Below are positions 47,495-60,408 of a stretch of DNA of 64,000 bases, piece after piece (the first letter of the stretch is position 1; each line of letters opens with the position of its first letter). The stretch is taken from positions 496,001-560,000 of the forward strand of contig JAOVFP010000019.1 of NCBI GenBank assembly GCA_025738555.1, in the 5' to 3' direction. The translations under genes were made by a program, and so were the position numbers. Source of the stretch: Cyathus striatus. Lineage: Eukaryota > Basidiomycota > Agaricomycetes > Agaricales > Nidulariaceae. The notes below the pieces were generated by a model. The model saw only the letters and a program-made list of their open reading frames with translations. It had not been told where the DNA came from and searched no databases.

Positions 47495-49436
47495 GATGAC
47501 TTGAAATAGCATGTGACTGTAAATTTTATTTCCATATGGCAAGTGCATCTTTAGGGCAGATGATGCAGTTTAGTGGGTGCTTAGAATAAAATGAGTGATC
47601 AGAGGAGCAAGTGGCCTTGGACAGATTAAACTTTTTCAAGTTGATATATTTTGATTTCTTTATAGATATATTTTTCCTTTTTTCTTTTGTTTCCAAGTAA
47701 ATAACACAGTCACCTGTGGAGTTCAAGCATAAACCACATACTTCATTCACACCTTGAAGCTGATAATCATGGAGAATATGACCACCCATATGCCTTAAGA
47801 GTTCAAGTACACTGAGCTCAGAGAGGTCAATGTTTGGACAAAATTTGCAGTGTCCTGATGCAGGCTCCTTCCATGGGTCACCATTTGAGTTCAAGTTACT
47901 TTCACAAGCAAAGCAAGCTCCTTGTAAAAGGTTATAGGTCAATTATTAATTCAGTTCTACTGTTTTGTGAACTTACCTCCTTGTGCATGATAAGGAAATG
48001 AATCACTTAATGGAACAACAGGTAACCGACCAACATTACCCTTAACCTGCTCATAAAGAAGTCCTGCAAAAATGCAAAGCTCAGCAGTCTTGAAAACATA
48101 TGTACTTGTTCCACTATTTCTGTCTTGTAATGCTGGTAGAATAGTAGGATCAATAATTTCAAACCAGTGACCTTCCATGCCAAAAGCTAGAACCATTTTT
48201 GTAGCCTCCAGTCCACTCCCAATCTGGCCTGTCTGGCTGCTGAGAGGTATTTCTAAGGAAGAGCTTTATGATCTGACTGTTTATTTTAATATTGGGTTCA
48301 TGTAGAAGTTGTGTAGATATGGAGGCAATAGTGTTATCACCATGATAAATGCCTTTCACATGAACAACTACCAGAAATGTTGAATTTTTGCACTGCACTA
48401 ATGTTATGGCTGAATCCTTGACTATAAGTACCAGCTCATCATCAATGTGGTTATCATCACATATTTCAGCAAGGCTTTGTAAATCTTGGAACTGTGAGTA
48501 ACCATGTACACACCCTAGTCAGTCCTTTGAGTTTGAATTTGCTAATGGGCAAGAGTACATGTGCAGAATTGATGATTTGTGGACATTCTTTGGCTGTAAG
48601 TCAGAACTAGAACTTTTTACCAAAACAAATGCTTTGAATGGAGCACATCCACCTTGCAAGTTCTCAACTGTATGCATTGCTATATCACCTGCCATGTCTT
48701 CAAAATCTAGTTCAAGGTCCACATTTTCAGACCAAATATTCCCATTGGGCAACACTTCTGCATCAGTAATTGGTATATCTGATTCTTCTTCTGTTTGATC
48801 ACATTCAGCTGAATTAAGTTTACCATGCATAAATACCACTTTGTTCTCACCAAATGGACAAAGAATGTCATTGCCCCCTTCTTCAACCATTATATCAAAT
48901 GGTGCAGGTGTATTAGTATCAGAAAGATCTTCCACTGCTTTGTGCCTTCCTTTCTTCCAATAAGCCTCAAGAACCACAGATGAGACATACACATTTCCTT
49001 TCCATGACTTCAGGCTAATGTGGTCATGCTTGTTTGATACAGATTCTGGATTGGCAATGAGTAATTTGATGGTTAATCTCTGAGGATTTCCACCCCACTC
49101 AGAATGTTCTTCATGGATATTAATACATTGCACTGCTCTGTCAATTTGATTTGTTAGTTGTAGTTGATCTGCATTCATGTAATCACCAATAATTGTCTGT
49201 ACTTTTCCAAACACCTTCTCAAGGCCATCTGTTCTGAGAAGAATAATCCAAAACTGGCCACCTGGGTTATCAATTTGAGTTTTAGCAACACAAATATAAA
49301 CATTTTTAACTATTGACATAGCATTGAAATAAAGCTGAACTGGAATAAACAAGCCCTTGTTGCTGTGGTAAAGTGTGACAATAAGATGTGCTTCCACCCT
49401 GAGATAGGTGAGTTGCAGTAATTTACACTCCCTCAA

Positions 49437-51353
49437 CATCAGGAAATGCCCATATCACAAATTTAGACAATTAAGGTTGAAAAAAGCTTGGTTTAAGGTA
49501 AATTTAGTCGGAAAAAGTACCATTAGCTGTTTTAGGTAAATAAGCTGAGGTCCCATACTTATTTTAACTAAAAAGATCGAAGTAAGGAGTGATTAGCTTG
49601 AACTTAGGTGATTTAAATTGTGAATTAATATAATTTAATCACACCATCCCACTTATGTCATAGCATTAAGCAAATATTAGGTAGGTTCTTACAATATAAA
49701 TTGCATATAAAGAGGAAATAGCTTGAGATTAGGTGGACTTAACACACAAGAGATTACCAATAAACATCCATGACTCTATATTTTCCACTAAACTAAATAC
49801 AATGACTACAACAAAAGCAGCAACAATTATCTATGTGTAATCGACGAGGGACAATGAGGAAATAAAGGAATTATTCTGAGAGCATTGGGTTGTAGAAGCA
49901 GCAGAGGGTAATAGCGAGAATGTGTATGTGAGAGAGCAAGAGTACATGAGAGACCATGTGCGAGAGAGTGTGAGAGAGCATGAGAGAGCAAGAGGGTACA
50001 CGAGAGTGTGTGTGAGATTGAGACAGTGTGTATGTGAGAGAGCAGGAGCACACAAGAGACAGCATATGTGTGAGAGAGTTGCGAGAGAGTGTGCGAGAAT
50101 GCATGTGAGAGCGAGAGTAAGAGAGGTCAGGGCACACAAGAATGAGAGTGAGAGTGAGAGTGAGAGTGCATGCGAGCACGAGAGTGAGTTGACACACAGA
50201 AGAAAATGTGAGTGCAAGAGCAAGAGAGAGGGCATGTGAAAGAGAGTGTGAGAGTGAGAGACAAGGTGATAGTGTTTGCACAAGACGAAAGAGAGTGAGA
50301 GAGTGAGAGACAGGGTGATAGTGTTTGCGCAAGACGAAAGAGAGTGTGAGAGTGAGAGACAGGGTGATAGTGTTTGCGCAAGAGGGCCAGAGTGTTTGTG
50401 TGAGAGTCTTGTGGTTGAAGAGTCCCTATAGCTAAACCCCAAGCTCAAGCTTCAACAGTGGGATATTGGTAAAGAGAAAGGGGACTTACTGGTATGGACT
50501 CCTATCTTGATAAAACATGAACCAAATACACCCAGAAGTCAGAACAGAAGACAGTACATGAAAGGTCTGAAGAGGTATTGAGGGAAGAGGACGATAATAG
50601 ATGTGTGCAGAGAGAAAGGGATGGGGGATAGGAGGGGAAAAGCAAGGGGAAGGTGGGGAAAGTTCAACAAGTTGTTGACATTGAAAGAGTTCAACACTGA
50701 ACATGAACATGTTCATGACGTGGAATATATCATGTGATAATTGCATCAGCTTCCCAATTATTTGATTGGCTGCAAACTCATTTCGGCTTAACCTCCATGG
50801 CAGCTGTCACATTTGGCAGCTTTGGTGCATCGACTTTGCCATTTCATTGTAGTGCATTACAACTTCAAGCAAACTTCTAGATACAAGTATATATATTGAT
50901 AATCCCTTGAATATTATAACATTGTAAATGCATTTTATTTGTTGAAACATTAGGATTACTTATGTATAAGGAAGTACAGATACTTATAGACCAAAGTAGA
51001 GACATCCTAATAAGCATAATATGTACAACTTGGGTACAGTATAAATGTAGAATGCTAATCATTACCGATATCAAGATATATACAGTGCAATCACTGATAT
51101 AAATGACAATTAGTTAGTACTAAGTTACAATTAGCTGTTGGTGGTAACTTATTTTGACTTAATAATATTTACTTACATTGTATCAAGTATATTTAAGTAA
51201 TGCTAAGCCGAAATTAGTGAGTAGCGTGAGTGCATATTAGTACTCTTAAGCTGAAATATGGTATATTTAGGTTTAGATAAGGAACTTTAAGATAAGGGGT
51301 ACACCTTAGTTGAACTAACTTGACTAATTTAGTAGGTGGGGAATTTACTGATG
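49437..51353. mobile_element. Nested element with CATCAG(G/T)AAAT termini
   Basis: CATCAGGAAATGCCC at the left and the complement of CATCAGTAAATTCCCC at the right delimit sequence absent from copies a and b of family II. The interior has AACTAAGG-type subterminal words and a (GAGAGT)n microsatellite. There is no transposase. Only AA is shared by the flanks, so the target duplication and class are unresolved. Confidence 0.6.
49917..50410. repeat. GA-rich microsatellite/minisatellite
   Basis: (GTGAGA)n-type repeats grading into a longer unit with GGGTGATAGTGTTTGC and AAGACGAAAGAGAGTG seen about three times (50.25-50.40 kb). The long antisense Leu/Ser/His frames here are low-complexity artefacts. 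Confidence 0.85.
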
Positions 51354-51412
51354 AAGATGTCTGTATGGATCTGTACAGATCTGCACAGAATCTGAAAATT
51401 CCATACAGACCT

Positions 51413-54400
51413 GTACAGACTAGGGACCGACATGGATGGATCTGAGATCCATCTGCGATCCAATCTGCGGATTGCAGCCTAATTCGGATGGATAATGGAT
51501 GGATGACGCGGTTTTCGGATGGAACTGCTCGGGCCCCCACATTCATTATGTAAACAAACCTGTAGTAGATTACCTCTGTATAATTTTAACATAACTTGGT
51601 CATTTCTTCACCGATTTGCATGATTTTTGGGTTGTTGCAATCAGCACGAGTAAAGGAACATATTCATAGCCCATTCATATTCAATTTAAATATACTGTAC
51701 ACATTTAAAATAGAAATACATTCAAAATGTGGTTACTTCTGCTTGATTCATTTCAAAGCTCATCAAAACTGTCATCTTCAATACCATCAAAATTAAATTC
51801 TTCACCACCTGAAGAATTTAATGCATCCTTCACAACAGATTTATTGACTGCTTTATCCTTTGCTGAAAGCATTGCTGAAACTGTATGAATACCTGGAAAG
51901 AGTGGTCCTTTTGACTAAGACCCAAGTGCCATCTTTGCTTGGAATGTATTTGAGGTCATATTATGTTGCATAAAGTTGATTTGTCTGTGGCCAACTGAAA
52001 AAGCACGCTCTGCATCAACACTTGAGGCTATAGGTAGTTCAGATGATATAAGAAGCAAAATAAAATAAAATGACTAGCCTGGGGCACTAATATAATCCAA
52101 TGCCATCCATGAAATGGTAGGTCGTTTAGTTTCAGCTAATGTCCACCATTGCATATGCCCTCCAGAGCGTACTACCACCTCTGTACTAACAACCAGTTCA
52201 CTTAAATAATCTTGAATGCTGTCAACATTGTGAGTTGTAATGTGTTCAGCTCTGCGAACAAATCGGCCAGATTTTTTCTATAAAACAAATTAGTAACTTG
52301 GTAATAATATAATTAACTAAAACACACTTGTGCCACTGGAGGGACAACTATTGCCTCTGAACTCTTATAGGATGTTTCCCACCTCTTTATGACAATATTT
52401 GTAATATCCTGTACCTGTTGAGTGGTATAACCACGGACTTTGAACTACTCAAGCTTTCTGTCAGGACACATTACTAAATATTATCAATCAATAATAAAAG
52501 TAAAACTAATAGTAATATATACATACCAATTGCAATGTAATATATTTCTGATTCCCTAGTGAGAGTCATATACTTCTCAAGTACTAGGAGTGATGCATGT
52601 GCTGCCACTCTCATGACAGCTGGAAGTTTTGGAACTTCATCACTAAGCTCACCTTCATCTTCTTCTGAGCATGAATCTCGAACACATTCAAGTGAAAGTT
52701 TTAAATCATGAAAAATGGGTAGTGTTTCCATGATTAAGGGAACTTTATCCTGAGAGAATAAGTCTGTTGCCTCCTTAAAAATCTACAACAAATTTAAGTA
52801 ATAAGTTTAACTATTAGAAATGCACTTACATTGAGCACATCAACCAAATTCTCAACCATGTCCCACTGCCTGTCACTAAGACAATAAGCTTTTAACTTAT
52901 ATTCAGTTATGGCAGTAATTTGCTGAATCTCCCTCTGAAAAAGTAAATGAGAACTCAGACAGGTGAAGTCTGAGTTCCAACGAGTTGCAACATGACAATC
53001 AAGTGTATGCTTGAAACCTTGAAGAGTGTCGTTTTTCTGAACCATATCATCGAAAGCTCTATGCAAAACATCAGAATCATGAATATGGCGTGCAAGTCCA
53101 GAGACCTAATAGAGTATTTAATTTCATAAATTAATGATTAAGTGAAACATACTTACCTTTGGCATAATTTGAGATGCAGTCTTTAGTTCCTCAGCTGGAA
53201 TTACAACTCTTCTATTCTGCTTCATCCATTGAATAGCTTGGTCGTGAATAGGACCAATCACTGCACGGTTATAAGTTTCATGACCATCATCATTAGCTAA
53301 TACCTCATTATCAATGTTCATTTCCTCCTGCACTGCTGTATCCTCCTCTTCTTCATTATCTATAATAAGTTCATCGCTTGACACTGCTACATTCTTTCTT
53401 CCAGCTCTCTTCTTGAAAAAGAATGAAGTGTACATCTGTATAAATTCATGTATTAGATTAAAATAAATATAATGAATTTTTATGCTCACTTTTGCAATGA
53501 GATTCAAAATATGAGCCATACAGTGTACTCGGGAACTTGTCCCTTGAAATGTTGGAATATATCTTGGGAGAATCTCAGCAAGTTTACTGCAATTGCTAGC
53601 ATTATCCATCCCAATAGATAAAAGCTTGTGGATATCAGTATGATGCCAGTAATAACAAATAATTTTACTTACAAGGTGAGATATTCCGAATTGCTTTAAG
53701 CATTCAGCAACTGTTTTTGCCAGGTAATCAGCTTTATGAGCTTGTTCCAAACTAAATAAATATGTTAATAATGTTAAATTTAAATTTACAATAAACATAC
53801 TGAATGAAATCAAGAATAGCTCGGAAAATTTGTCCATCCTCATACCAGATTATCACAAGTACAAGATATGAGACAGTAATTGGTGCTGTCCAACCATCAA
53901 GAACTGCATGGAATACTTTATCACGTTTCTAATATTTTATTAGATGTAGAAATAAATAAATTTAATAATAAATGTGCCTACCAAAAAATATTCTTTTACA
54001 TGAAGTGAAATTTTCTGAAAAAGCCTGAGTGTGTCTCGCTGAACAGTCCTATCTGATGGTAACTTTGTTCCTGGACGCAACATGTTGACTTGCAGCTGGT
54101 AGTACTTGTCATTAACAATGTTGAAGGGTCGATTGCTAGCTGCACAGTGCAAGGCAATCAGGGTATGGAGGACTACCTCAGAGAATGGAATTGTGTCATC
54201 ATTGATATCCTGTGCAAGAGCACGTTTCTGAAGTCGTTCATTACACTGTTTCAACCCAGTAACTAAATTTCCAGTGCCATCACGATTTTTTTGGCGATCT
54301 CGGTGATGATCTTTATGATTGTCGGGGTCCACTTTGCAAGAAAAAACAAAACGAATCTTCTCTGGAACACCATTGGTGTAAACCCTCTCCATGGAGGTGT

Positions 54401-55083
54401 TATAGTGATTATATGTGTCTGCTGTGAGCCCAGCAAATATGGCCTCTAATATGCAATTTATTTATTAGTATTTTACAATCAATAAATATTTTTTAGCAAA
54501 CACACCAATTATTTCACTATCTGGTTTCTCCCAAACATCCAAATCCAACATATTCATAACCAGCTTATTGTTCTGGCGCTGACACTGCTTCACTGGAGAC
54601 AAAACAACTGGATAAGCAAGTGTAGTTGTTGGTGCATCAGGGGTATGAGGGCATGGAAATGGTGCTGGAGACACATCTCGACTATGTGTGGGTGTTTGAG
54701 GCTGACTAGGCAAAGGGGTGCCCTGGTTACTATCCACAGGAGTAGGAGCCTTGGATCCTCTAGCTGAAGTCCTGGTCCAGCTTTGGCCCCTAGGCTTGGG
54801 AGGCATTTAAAATGAATAAAAGCGAAATTTAATATGACAGTTACTGGTACAGATCGACAACTGGGGGGCAGGAATTACTCGAATCAATGAATCAAAGCAG
54901 TTATCAAGCAAATCCAGGGTGAAATTAAGTCGGAGTCCGAAATGTTACCAAAAATAGATGCATGCATCCAAAAACTGGGTTCATTCGCGGATTGCCATCC
55001 GGAACCGATCCGCATCCACTATTTTCAGATAAAAATAGCAGATGGTCGGTTCAGGGTCATCTGTGTCAATCCCTAGTACAGAC
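51413..55083 (-). mobile_element. hAT transposon with transposase, family III (3.66 kb)
   Basis: Runs 51421-55075. Termini TAGGGACCGACATGG and, inverted, TAGGGATTGACACAG. The exact 8-bp duplication GTACAGAC is at 51413-51420 and 55076-55083. The target itself is a subterminal CTGTACAGAC word of the family II element. Subterminal zones carry GGATGGAT and GATCCGCATCC words. It encodes one minus-strand transposase gene. Confidence 0.93.
51753..54806 (-). pseudogene. hAT-family transposase
   Basis: Starts MPPKPRGQSWTRT with a Pro/Thr-rich N-terminus. Then LIALHCAASNRPFNIVND and LPSDRTVQRDTL (54.1 kb), LLSIGMDNASNCSKLAEIL with a catalytic-type Asp and SSRVHCMAHILNL (53.5 kb), DCHVATRWNSDF (52.95 kb), LEKYMTLTRESEIYYIAI (52.55 kb) and the C-terminal dimerisation motif IASSVDAERAFSVGHRQ (51.98 kb), ending at 51753. 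Several short introns with GT...AG ends are plausible. Three in-frame TAG codons lie at about 52.45, 52.07 and 51.92 kb (after PDRKLE, after ISAPG, after KMALGS), so this copy is probably inactive, though recent. Confidence 0.88.
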
Positions 55084-55209
55084 CTGTATAGATACCATAC
55101 AGAATTTATATAGTAGCTATTACTATTATTAGAGGTGATTATTCTATATGGATTCCATACATATTCTGCATGGATTCTGTGTGGATTTATGCATTGCTGC
55201 CTTGTCACA

Positions 55210-55775
55210 CATGTCAAGTGTAACCCTAGGTGAAAAGTGTCACACTATACAAAATCCATGATACACTCAATATATAGTATCATTCTCAATGCATAGTATC
55301 ACACTTAATGCATAGTGTTATGCTTAATGTATAGTGTCACACTCATCACTTAGTGTTATGCTTAATGTATAGTGTTATGTTTAATGTATAGTGTCACACT
55401 TAATGCATAGCGTCATGCTTAATGCATAGTGTCATGTTTAATGTATAGTGTCACACTCAACACTTAGTGTCACACTTAATGTATAGTGTTATGTTTAATG
55501 TATAGTGTCATACTCAACATTTAGTGTCACACTCAACGCTTAGTGTCACACTCAATGCTTAGTGTCACGCTTAGTCACACTCAACACCTAGTGTCATGCT
55601 TATAGTGTCACACCCAATGTATAGTGTCACACTCAACACCTAGTATCATGCTTATAGTGTCACATTTAATGTATAGTGTCACACTCAACACCTAGTGTCA
55701 CGCTTATAGTGTCACATTTAATGTATAGTGTCACACTCAACACCTAGTGTCATGCTTAATGCAGAGTGTCACATG
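55210..55775. repeat. Internal tandem array of family II element (copy c)
   Basis: About 25 units of roughly 20 bp of the type AGTGTCACACTCAACACTT or AGTGTCATGCTTAATGTAT. Homologous to 10070-10745 (inverted) and 61665-62950. Confidence 0.9.
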
Positions 55776-58600
55776 CAAGGAAATAAGTATAATAAAATTC
55801 TGTACAGAATTTTCAGGTCTGTAATGCAGAATTCCGAGGAATTCTGCATAATCTGTACAGAATTTTTGGAATCTGTGCAGAATCTGTACAGACCCAAAAA
55901 AACCTCTGCCAAAATGAAAAAAAATCTGTGCAGATTCCACACGGATTCTGTGTGGATCCATACAGAACACATGGCTAAGTGTAAAGAGCTTGTGAGTTGC
56001 TGGTCAAGGGATAGTTCAATGTCAAGATATGCATGCAATAGATAATAGTAAACTCTTCCCAAGAGCTTGAGAATGTTATGTGTAGCTATTATGGTGGGGC
56101 ACTCATCTGGTTTGCATTCTGGAAGAGAAGCAATTGCATTGAGTAACTTTATCATGAGAATGACATCTTGCTTGTCATTTGGTGACAGGAGATAATGTAC
56201 TGTGGTGGATGAGAGACCAAGAGAAGAGGTGGTATTGCAGAATCTCCACTGTAATCAAAGTTCCATTAATTTAGAATCCTTTTTGATGAAGATCTGTGTT
56301 TCAGAATTGCTTTAGAACATGCTTTCAATTAAAATCACATGTAAGCTCATCAGGTTCACAATTCAAGTTAAATAATGGAAGTGATCCCAGAATCTTGTAT
56401 AATTCACTTTTAAGTGAGAGCTTATTGTGCATAGTTAGTGAAATAAGAGCAGCTTGTCTATGTGAATTTCCATCAGATGCAATGCAATATAGTCATTTGT
56501 CTACATCTATAGATGAGTTAAGTGCTATTGATGTAGCTTGTAGAAGATGTTGTTGTTCTTTAACAGTCTCATGTTTACAGCTTCCACTAATAACAAAAGG
56601 CCTTGCAGTATATGCAGAGGGTAATCCAGATATCATGGAGCATGCAATAACAGTTGCCTTACAAAATAATTAGTGCATAGAATCACAATATGTAGAGTTT
56701 TCACTTACTTCACTAGCCAAATGTACATCTTGTTTTTGTAGACAGTCTCACAGAATATCTGCTTGATATTCAGAACAGAATTCCAGTGAACATTTGCTCT
56801 CATGTTCTTGGCAAATTCCCAGAATCATATTAGAGCATGGATCCCATTGCATGTGCTCTTCAATTTTAATTTCATTGACTTGCATAATTATGCCAATTTT
56901 AACATGTGCTTCTTCATGGATACATTGACAGTTTGGACAAATTGAATAAATATTTGAGCACATTCCAGTAAATTTGGGAAACCCCCAGAGGATTGAAGGG
57001 GATATGTGGTTATATGAGCTTTTGTAGCATTAATAGAGGGAAGGTTTAGAGTATGATAGGCAATTGTGGCTGCAGACCAACCACCAAGCTTATAGATCAG
57101 AAAGGCTCACTGAAAGTCTTCTTGGTATCCACTGGGTTGGTATTTGTTAGCAACAGACAAGCAAAAATGCTCGAAGTTGAACTCAAACACAAAGAAGAAG
57201 AAAAGATGAATCTTATTGCAAGTCTGGAATAAACTAGCACAAGAATAAGGAATATCTAATTAGAATGATTGTATTTATAATAAAAGTCCATGAGGGAGTC
57301 ACATGTAATCTAACCTACACTACAACACATGTTACTGTGCTTCTACTGTGCAAACTCATGTACTACATATGTAACAAGCATGGTCGAACTGTGGACTGTG
57401 CCTGTAGTCTTGATGAATAACACATGTTGATATGCATGGTGTCTGCATGGTATGTCAGGTGATATGTGTCAGGTGACTTTGATAAGATAAGATATGTGGA
57501 TTAGATAAGATAAGGTGTGAAATCCTAGCAGTATTGCTTGCAAGTAGCATGGTCTACACTTTCAATCATTGAAAATACACTCTGTCCCTCCCTACATGCC
57601 CTTGCCATCAAACACCATAGGCCTGGAATATCTTCATGGCCAATAGCTATTGTAAGACATTTCTAAGCTTGCAGCTGTAGATTCTGTGCACAGAGCTTGT
57701 GAGCCATATTTAGTGATGATAGTATTTATTTGTTTCACCTTCTTCTCCAATGCTGAGTACATCTGTGCAGCAGTTAAATATGACCATGGGGTTGACTCTG
57801 AAGCACCATCCAGTAGCCTAAACCTGAGTCCAGTAATAGTATTGTGGTCATGGAGACACTAACAGTTGAAACAAGGAATTGAGCTTTCTTCATTTAAATT
57901 GTTGTGTCATGTACCAGAACAAGAATTTGAATACAAAGTAATTCTTTTATTCTGAGTGAACACACTCCAAGGTAACTTCTGAGATACATGCATTAAAAGA
58001 GGATAGGAAGAGAATGGGTGGTGATTAGGAGGGAGTATGAGCTCATATCCAGGACAATAATTGCTGAACAATGATAAGTCTGTGGCAGGTGCAACTCCAA
58101 CTGAACATGAAATTGATAAAATAGCATTGATCAATGAATCAAGGCTAATGATTTTAACCTCATCTGCAGTGCTTGAAGTACCCACTTCAATTATTTCTTT
58201 ACTTCAATGAACTGGTTCTGGTTCTGGTGTATTAGATATATATAGAACTGATGGAGCTGTACTGGAAAGAAGAGCTGGTAGTAGTACAAATGATGGTACA
58301 GGCTCCTTATTCTTGCTGCACTTCTCAAAGAACCTAAGAATAGAAGATGAAGAGGATAACACAGCTACATTTTGACAGTGTGATTTGCTTTTAGTGTGAG
58401 TAATCCAGTTTGCTTTGCCTCCTGTTCCAATATGAACATTGATTTTGCACACATCACAAAATTGTGTTGATGACTCATCAAATGTGGTCTGCCAAAGATA
58501 TACAGTAGATTTGATAACTAAATGGTGATAGGACAAAGTTTAGTAACTTATGATCTTCTTCTTTGATTTGCCCATCATGCTGCAATAAAAGTTCTGAGAG

Positions 58601-58839
58601 ATAGGGAATTAATGATGAAAGTCAACATAAAGCACATTTCTAAGTCATTGAGCTCTGAGCACTCAGAGTCAATGCAACATTGAACAACCATTTTTGTCCA
58701 TTTTAGCTTGTTTCACACATTGTTAGCACTCTATTTCATATGATTTTGAGTCTAGGTACATTTTGAACTCAGCCACAATGTCCCAGCATGTCCAATTTAA
58801 GCCAAAATCCACCACATGTAAGTGACCATTATTACACAT
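58601..58839. other. Spacer upstream of the P-like gene
   Basis: AT-rich. No promoter motif or repeat could be assigned with confidence. Confidence 0.35.
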
Positions 58840-58960
58840 CTAAGGTAGGTTCTGGCTCCCCCTCTCCCCTACATTGTCTCTCAGGATTTGCCACCAGGTA
58901 TCCCTTGGATTCAATGTTTTTGCACCTAGGACATTTATTGTTGAGTATAACAAGCTGTCT

Positions 58961-59641
58961 TCTGTTGTCATGTCCATGACAAGTGTCCTGAAACCATTGA
59001 AGTCAACTCTGAGTTTACTCTGGATAATGTACATTTCCTCTGGTTATGTGTTATTGTTATATATCAAACACTAATGCCTCCATTGTATACTTGTATTATA
59101 TTTACTTGTTATTACTTTATTTACTTTATTCTTATTCCCTTCATTCCTTCATTGATATTCTTATTTCCCCTGTCCCCATTAGTTTTACCTCATTCTTCAG
59201 TCTTGGCCTTTTACCCATGACTGTAATCTAGAGGTGTACTACTAGTCTACTGTAGTCTACATTCTATGGAGTTTACTTATCCCTAGGGTGCCACAAACCC
59301 TTGGTCATTTACTCTGTATACATTCAGACAAAGTGGTTTACTATATAAACTACCTTTGTATTGTAGGTAGACTTCAGTTTCAAATCAACTATGTTTTTAC
59401 ACCCTTTCTCCCACTCAGGCCTTGAGCCAACTCCACTACTTTGTTGGTAACTCTGCTTTGTTCTAAATATGGAACTGGAAGTCCAAGGGGCACAACACAC
59501 AAGTCAAAGCCAATGTTCCATTACTCCCATACAATGTTCATTACCTCTGCACACTTTACTGATATGCACCATTACTTCCACTACTTTACTATTTCCTTCT
59601 CATTCAATTCCTAGTGGAATAGAACAGAACATGACATCTGT
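58961..59641 (-). mobile_element. Solo LTR, family 2, copy 2 (inverted)
   Basis: LTR 58966-59636 (671 bp), inverted relative to 32099-32707. The exact 5-bp target duplication TCTGT is at 58961-58965 and 59637-59641. It splits one unit of the tandem-repeat field between TTCTGT and TGAAATTG. Confidence 0.9.
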
Positions 59642-60249
59642 TGAAATTGTCCATAAATATACAAGGTGTACTAATATAGTGGTTTGTCTATGTAAGACAC
59701 TATTATATAGTTATCAGAATTTGGCATTTTTGCTCCAGTACTCTTATCATTGAGTACAACAAGTAGTGAGCACTCTTCTATTGAAATTACCTTTGTGAAC
59801 TATATATATACATACATCTACAAGGTGTCCTAGCATAGTTGTTAATTTGAAATCCACCCTTACCTGTATAGCTTTGCATTATTTGCTCACTATTGTTGAT
59901 TTGAATGAGCAATGGTGTTATATCCATGTCCAGATACATCATGCTGACATTACTGAAGGTTCCTACATGACCTTCCGACATACCTGATCTGTTCCCATAA
60001 TGTACCTGCTACAGATTTATACTTTCTAACATTTCCACTTGGGTTCTTACCCAGAACCCATCAGGTTTTCCTTTGGGTATCTTGAATACATACTTTCTCT
60101 TATTATGGCCTCACCACATCATTGTAGTATTACTCCTCACTTCCATTCTTACTTATATATTTCATTATGGCAAATGTAGTCGCATTCATCTCCCAGTAGG
60201 AAGGGAATCGGTATGTAACAGACTGAACCATTCACAGTATTTGTTGCAG

Positions 60250-60408
60250 ATATGGTCCAATGTGAATTTTTTGAATGCAGAACCCACATTTCCTTGGACC
60301 ATGTTAACAACACTGCAAAATGCACTGATTGCAACAAAGTATTACCACATGGCATACCCAATGATATTTTTGGGAATCCAAATGAATATGGTGTTTTGGA
60401 CTTCAAGG
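60250..60408 (+). CDS. Possible exon of an unrecognised zinc-binding protein
   Basis: After a TTGTTGCAG acceptor the frame reads MVQCEFFECRTH...NNTAKCTDCNKVLPHGIPNDIFGNPNEYG...DFK, followed by GTATAT as a possible donor. Two Cys pairs (C-x4-C, C-x2-C) suggest metal binding. Neighbouring exons were not found, so this may be a lone relic of another transposon protein. Confidence 0.35.

Larger units (their letters stand above)
49408..55999 (+). mobile_element. hAT-like non-autonomous element, family II, copy c (host of nested elements)
   Basis: Left end CAGTAATTTACACTC at 49416, right end AGTGTAAAGAGCTT at 55991. The exact 8-bp duplication GTGAGTTG is at 49408-49415 and 55992-55999. The element is swollen to 6.58 kb by a CATCAG-type element (49437-51353) and an autonomous hAT (51421-55075). 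Its own material is the two ends plus the array at 55210-55775. It disrupts the P-like gene at LSLDQQL / TYLRVEAHL. Confidence 0.92.
43960..58600 (-). pseudogene. Large P-element-like (THAP9-like) DDE transposase gene, fragmented by nested insertions
   Basis: Pieces in order on the minus strand: a lysine-rich start MMGKSKKK near 58.57 kb; a zinc-finger-like FCDVCKINVHIGTGG...WITHTKSKSH (58.4 kb); EIKIEEHMQWDPCSNMILGICQEH (56.85 kb); YCIASDGNSHRQAALI (56.47 kb); NILKLLGRVYYYLL and LSLDQQL up to 56.0 kb; then, beyond a 6.6-kb insertion, TYLRVEAHLIVTLYHSNKG, GQFWIILLRTDGLEKVFGKVQ and AVQCINIHEEHSEW (49.4-49.1 kb); and a Cys-rich end with CKFCPNIDLSELS, CGLCLNSTGDC and CIICPKDA (47.9-47.53 kb), plus an acidic tail ending near 43.96 kb. 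Similar large proteins occur in basidiomycetes. The layout matches P-type transposases: an acidic 'DE' motif, then a 'DG' motif, then LE-x-FG. The first Asp appears as Asn here. Several TGA/TAA stops confirm decay. Confidence 0.6.

Noticed and set aside
49831..50448. 205-codon Leu/Ser/His-rich minus-strand frame
   Set aside because: It is the complement of a GAGAGT microsatellite.
56296..56673. 125-codon plus-strand frame
   Set aside because: It is the antisense of a conserved part of the P-like transposase (SDGNSHRQAALI region).
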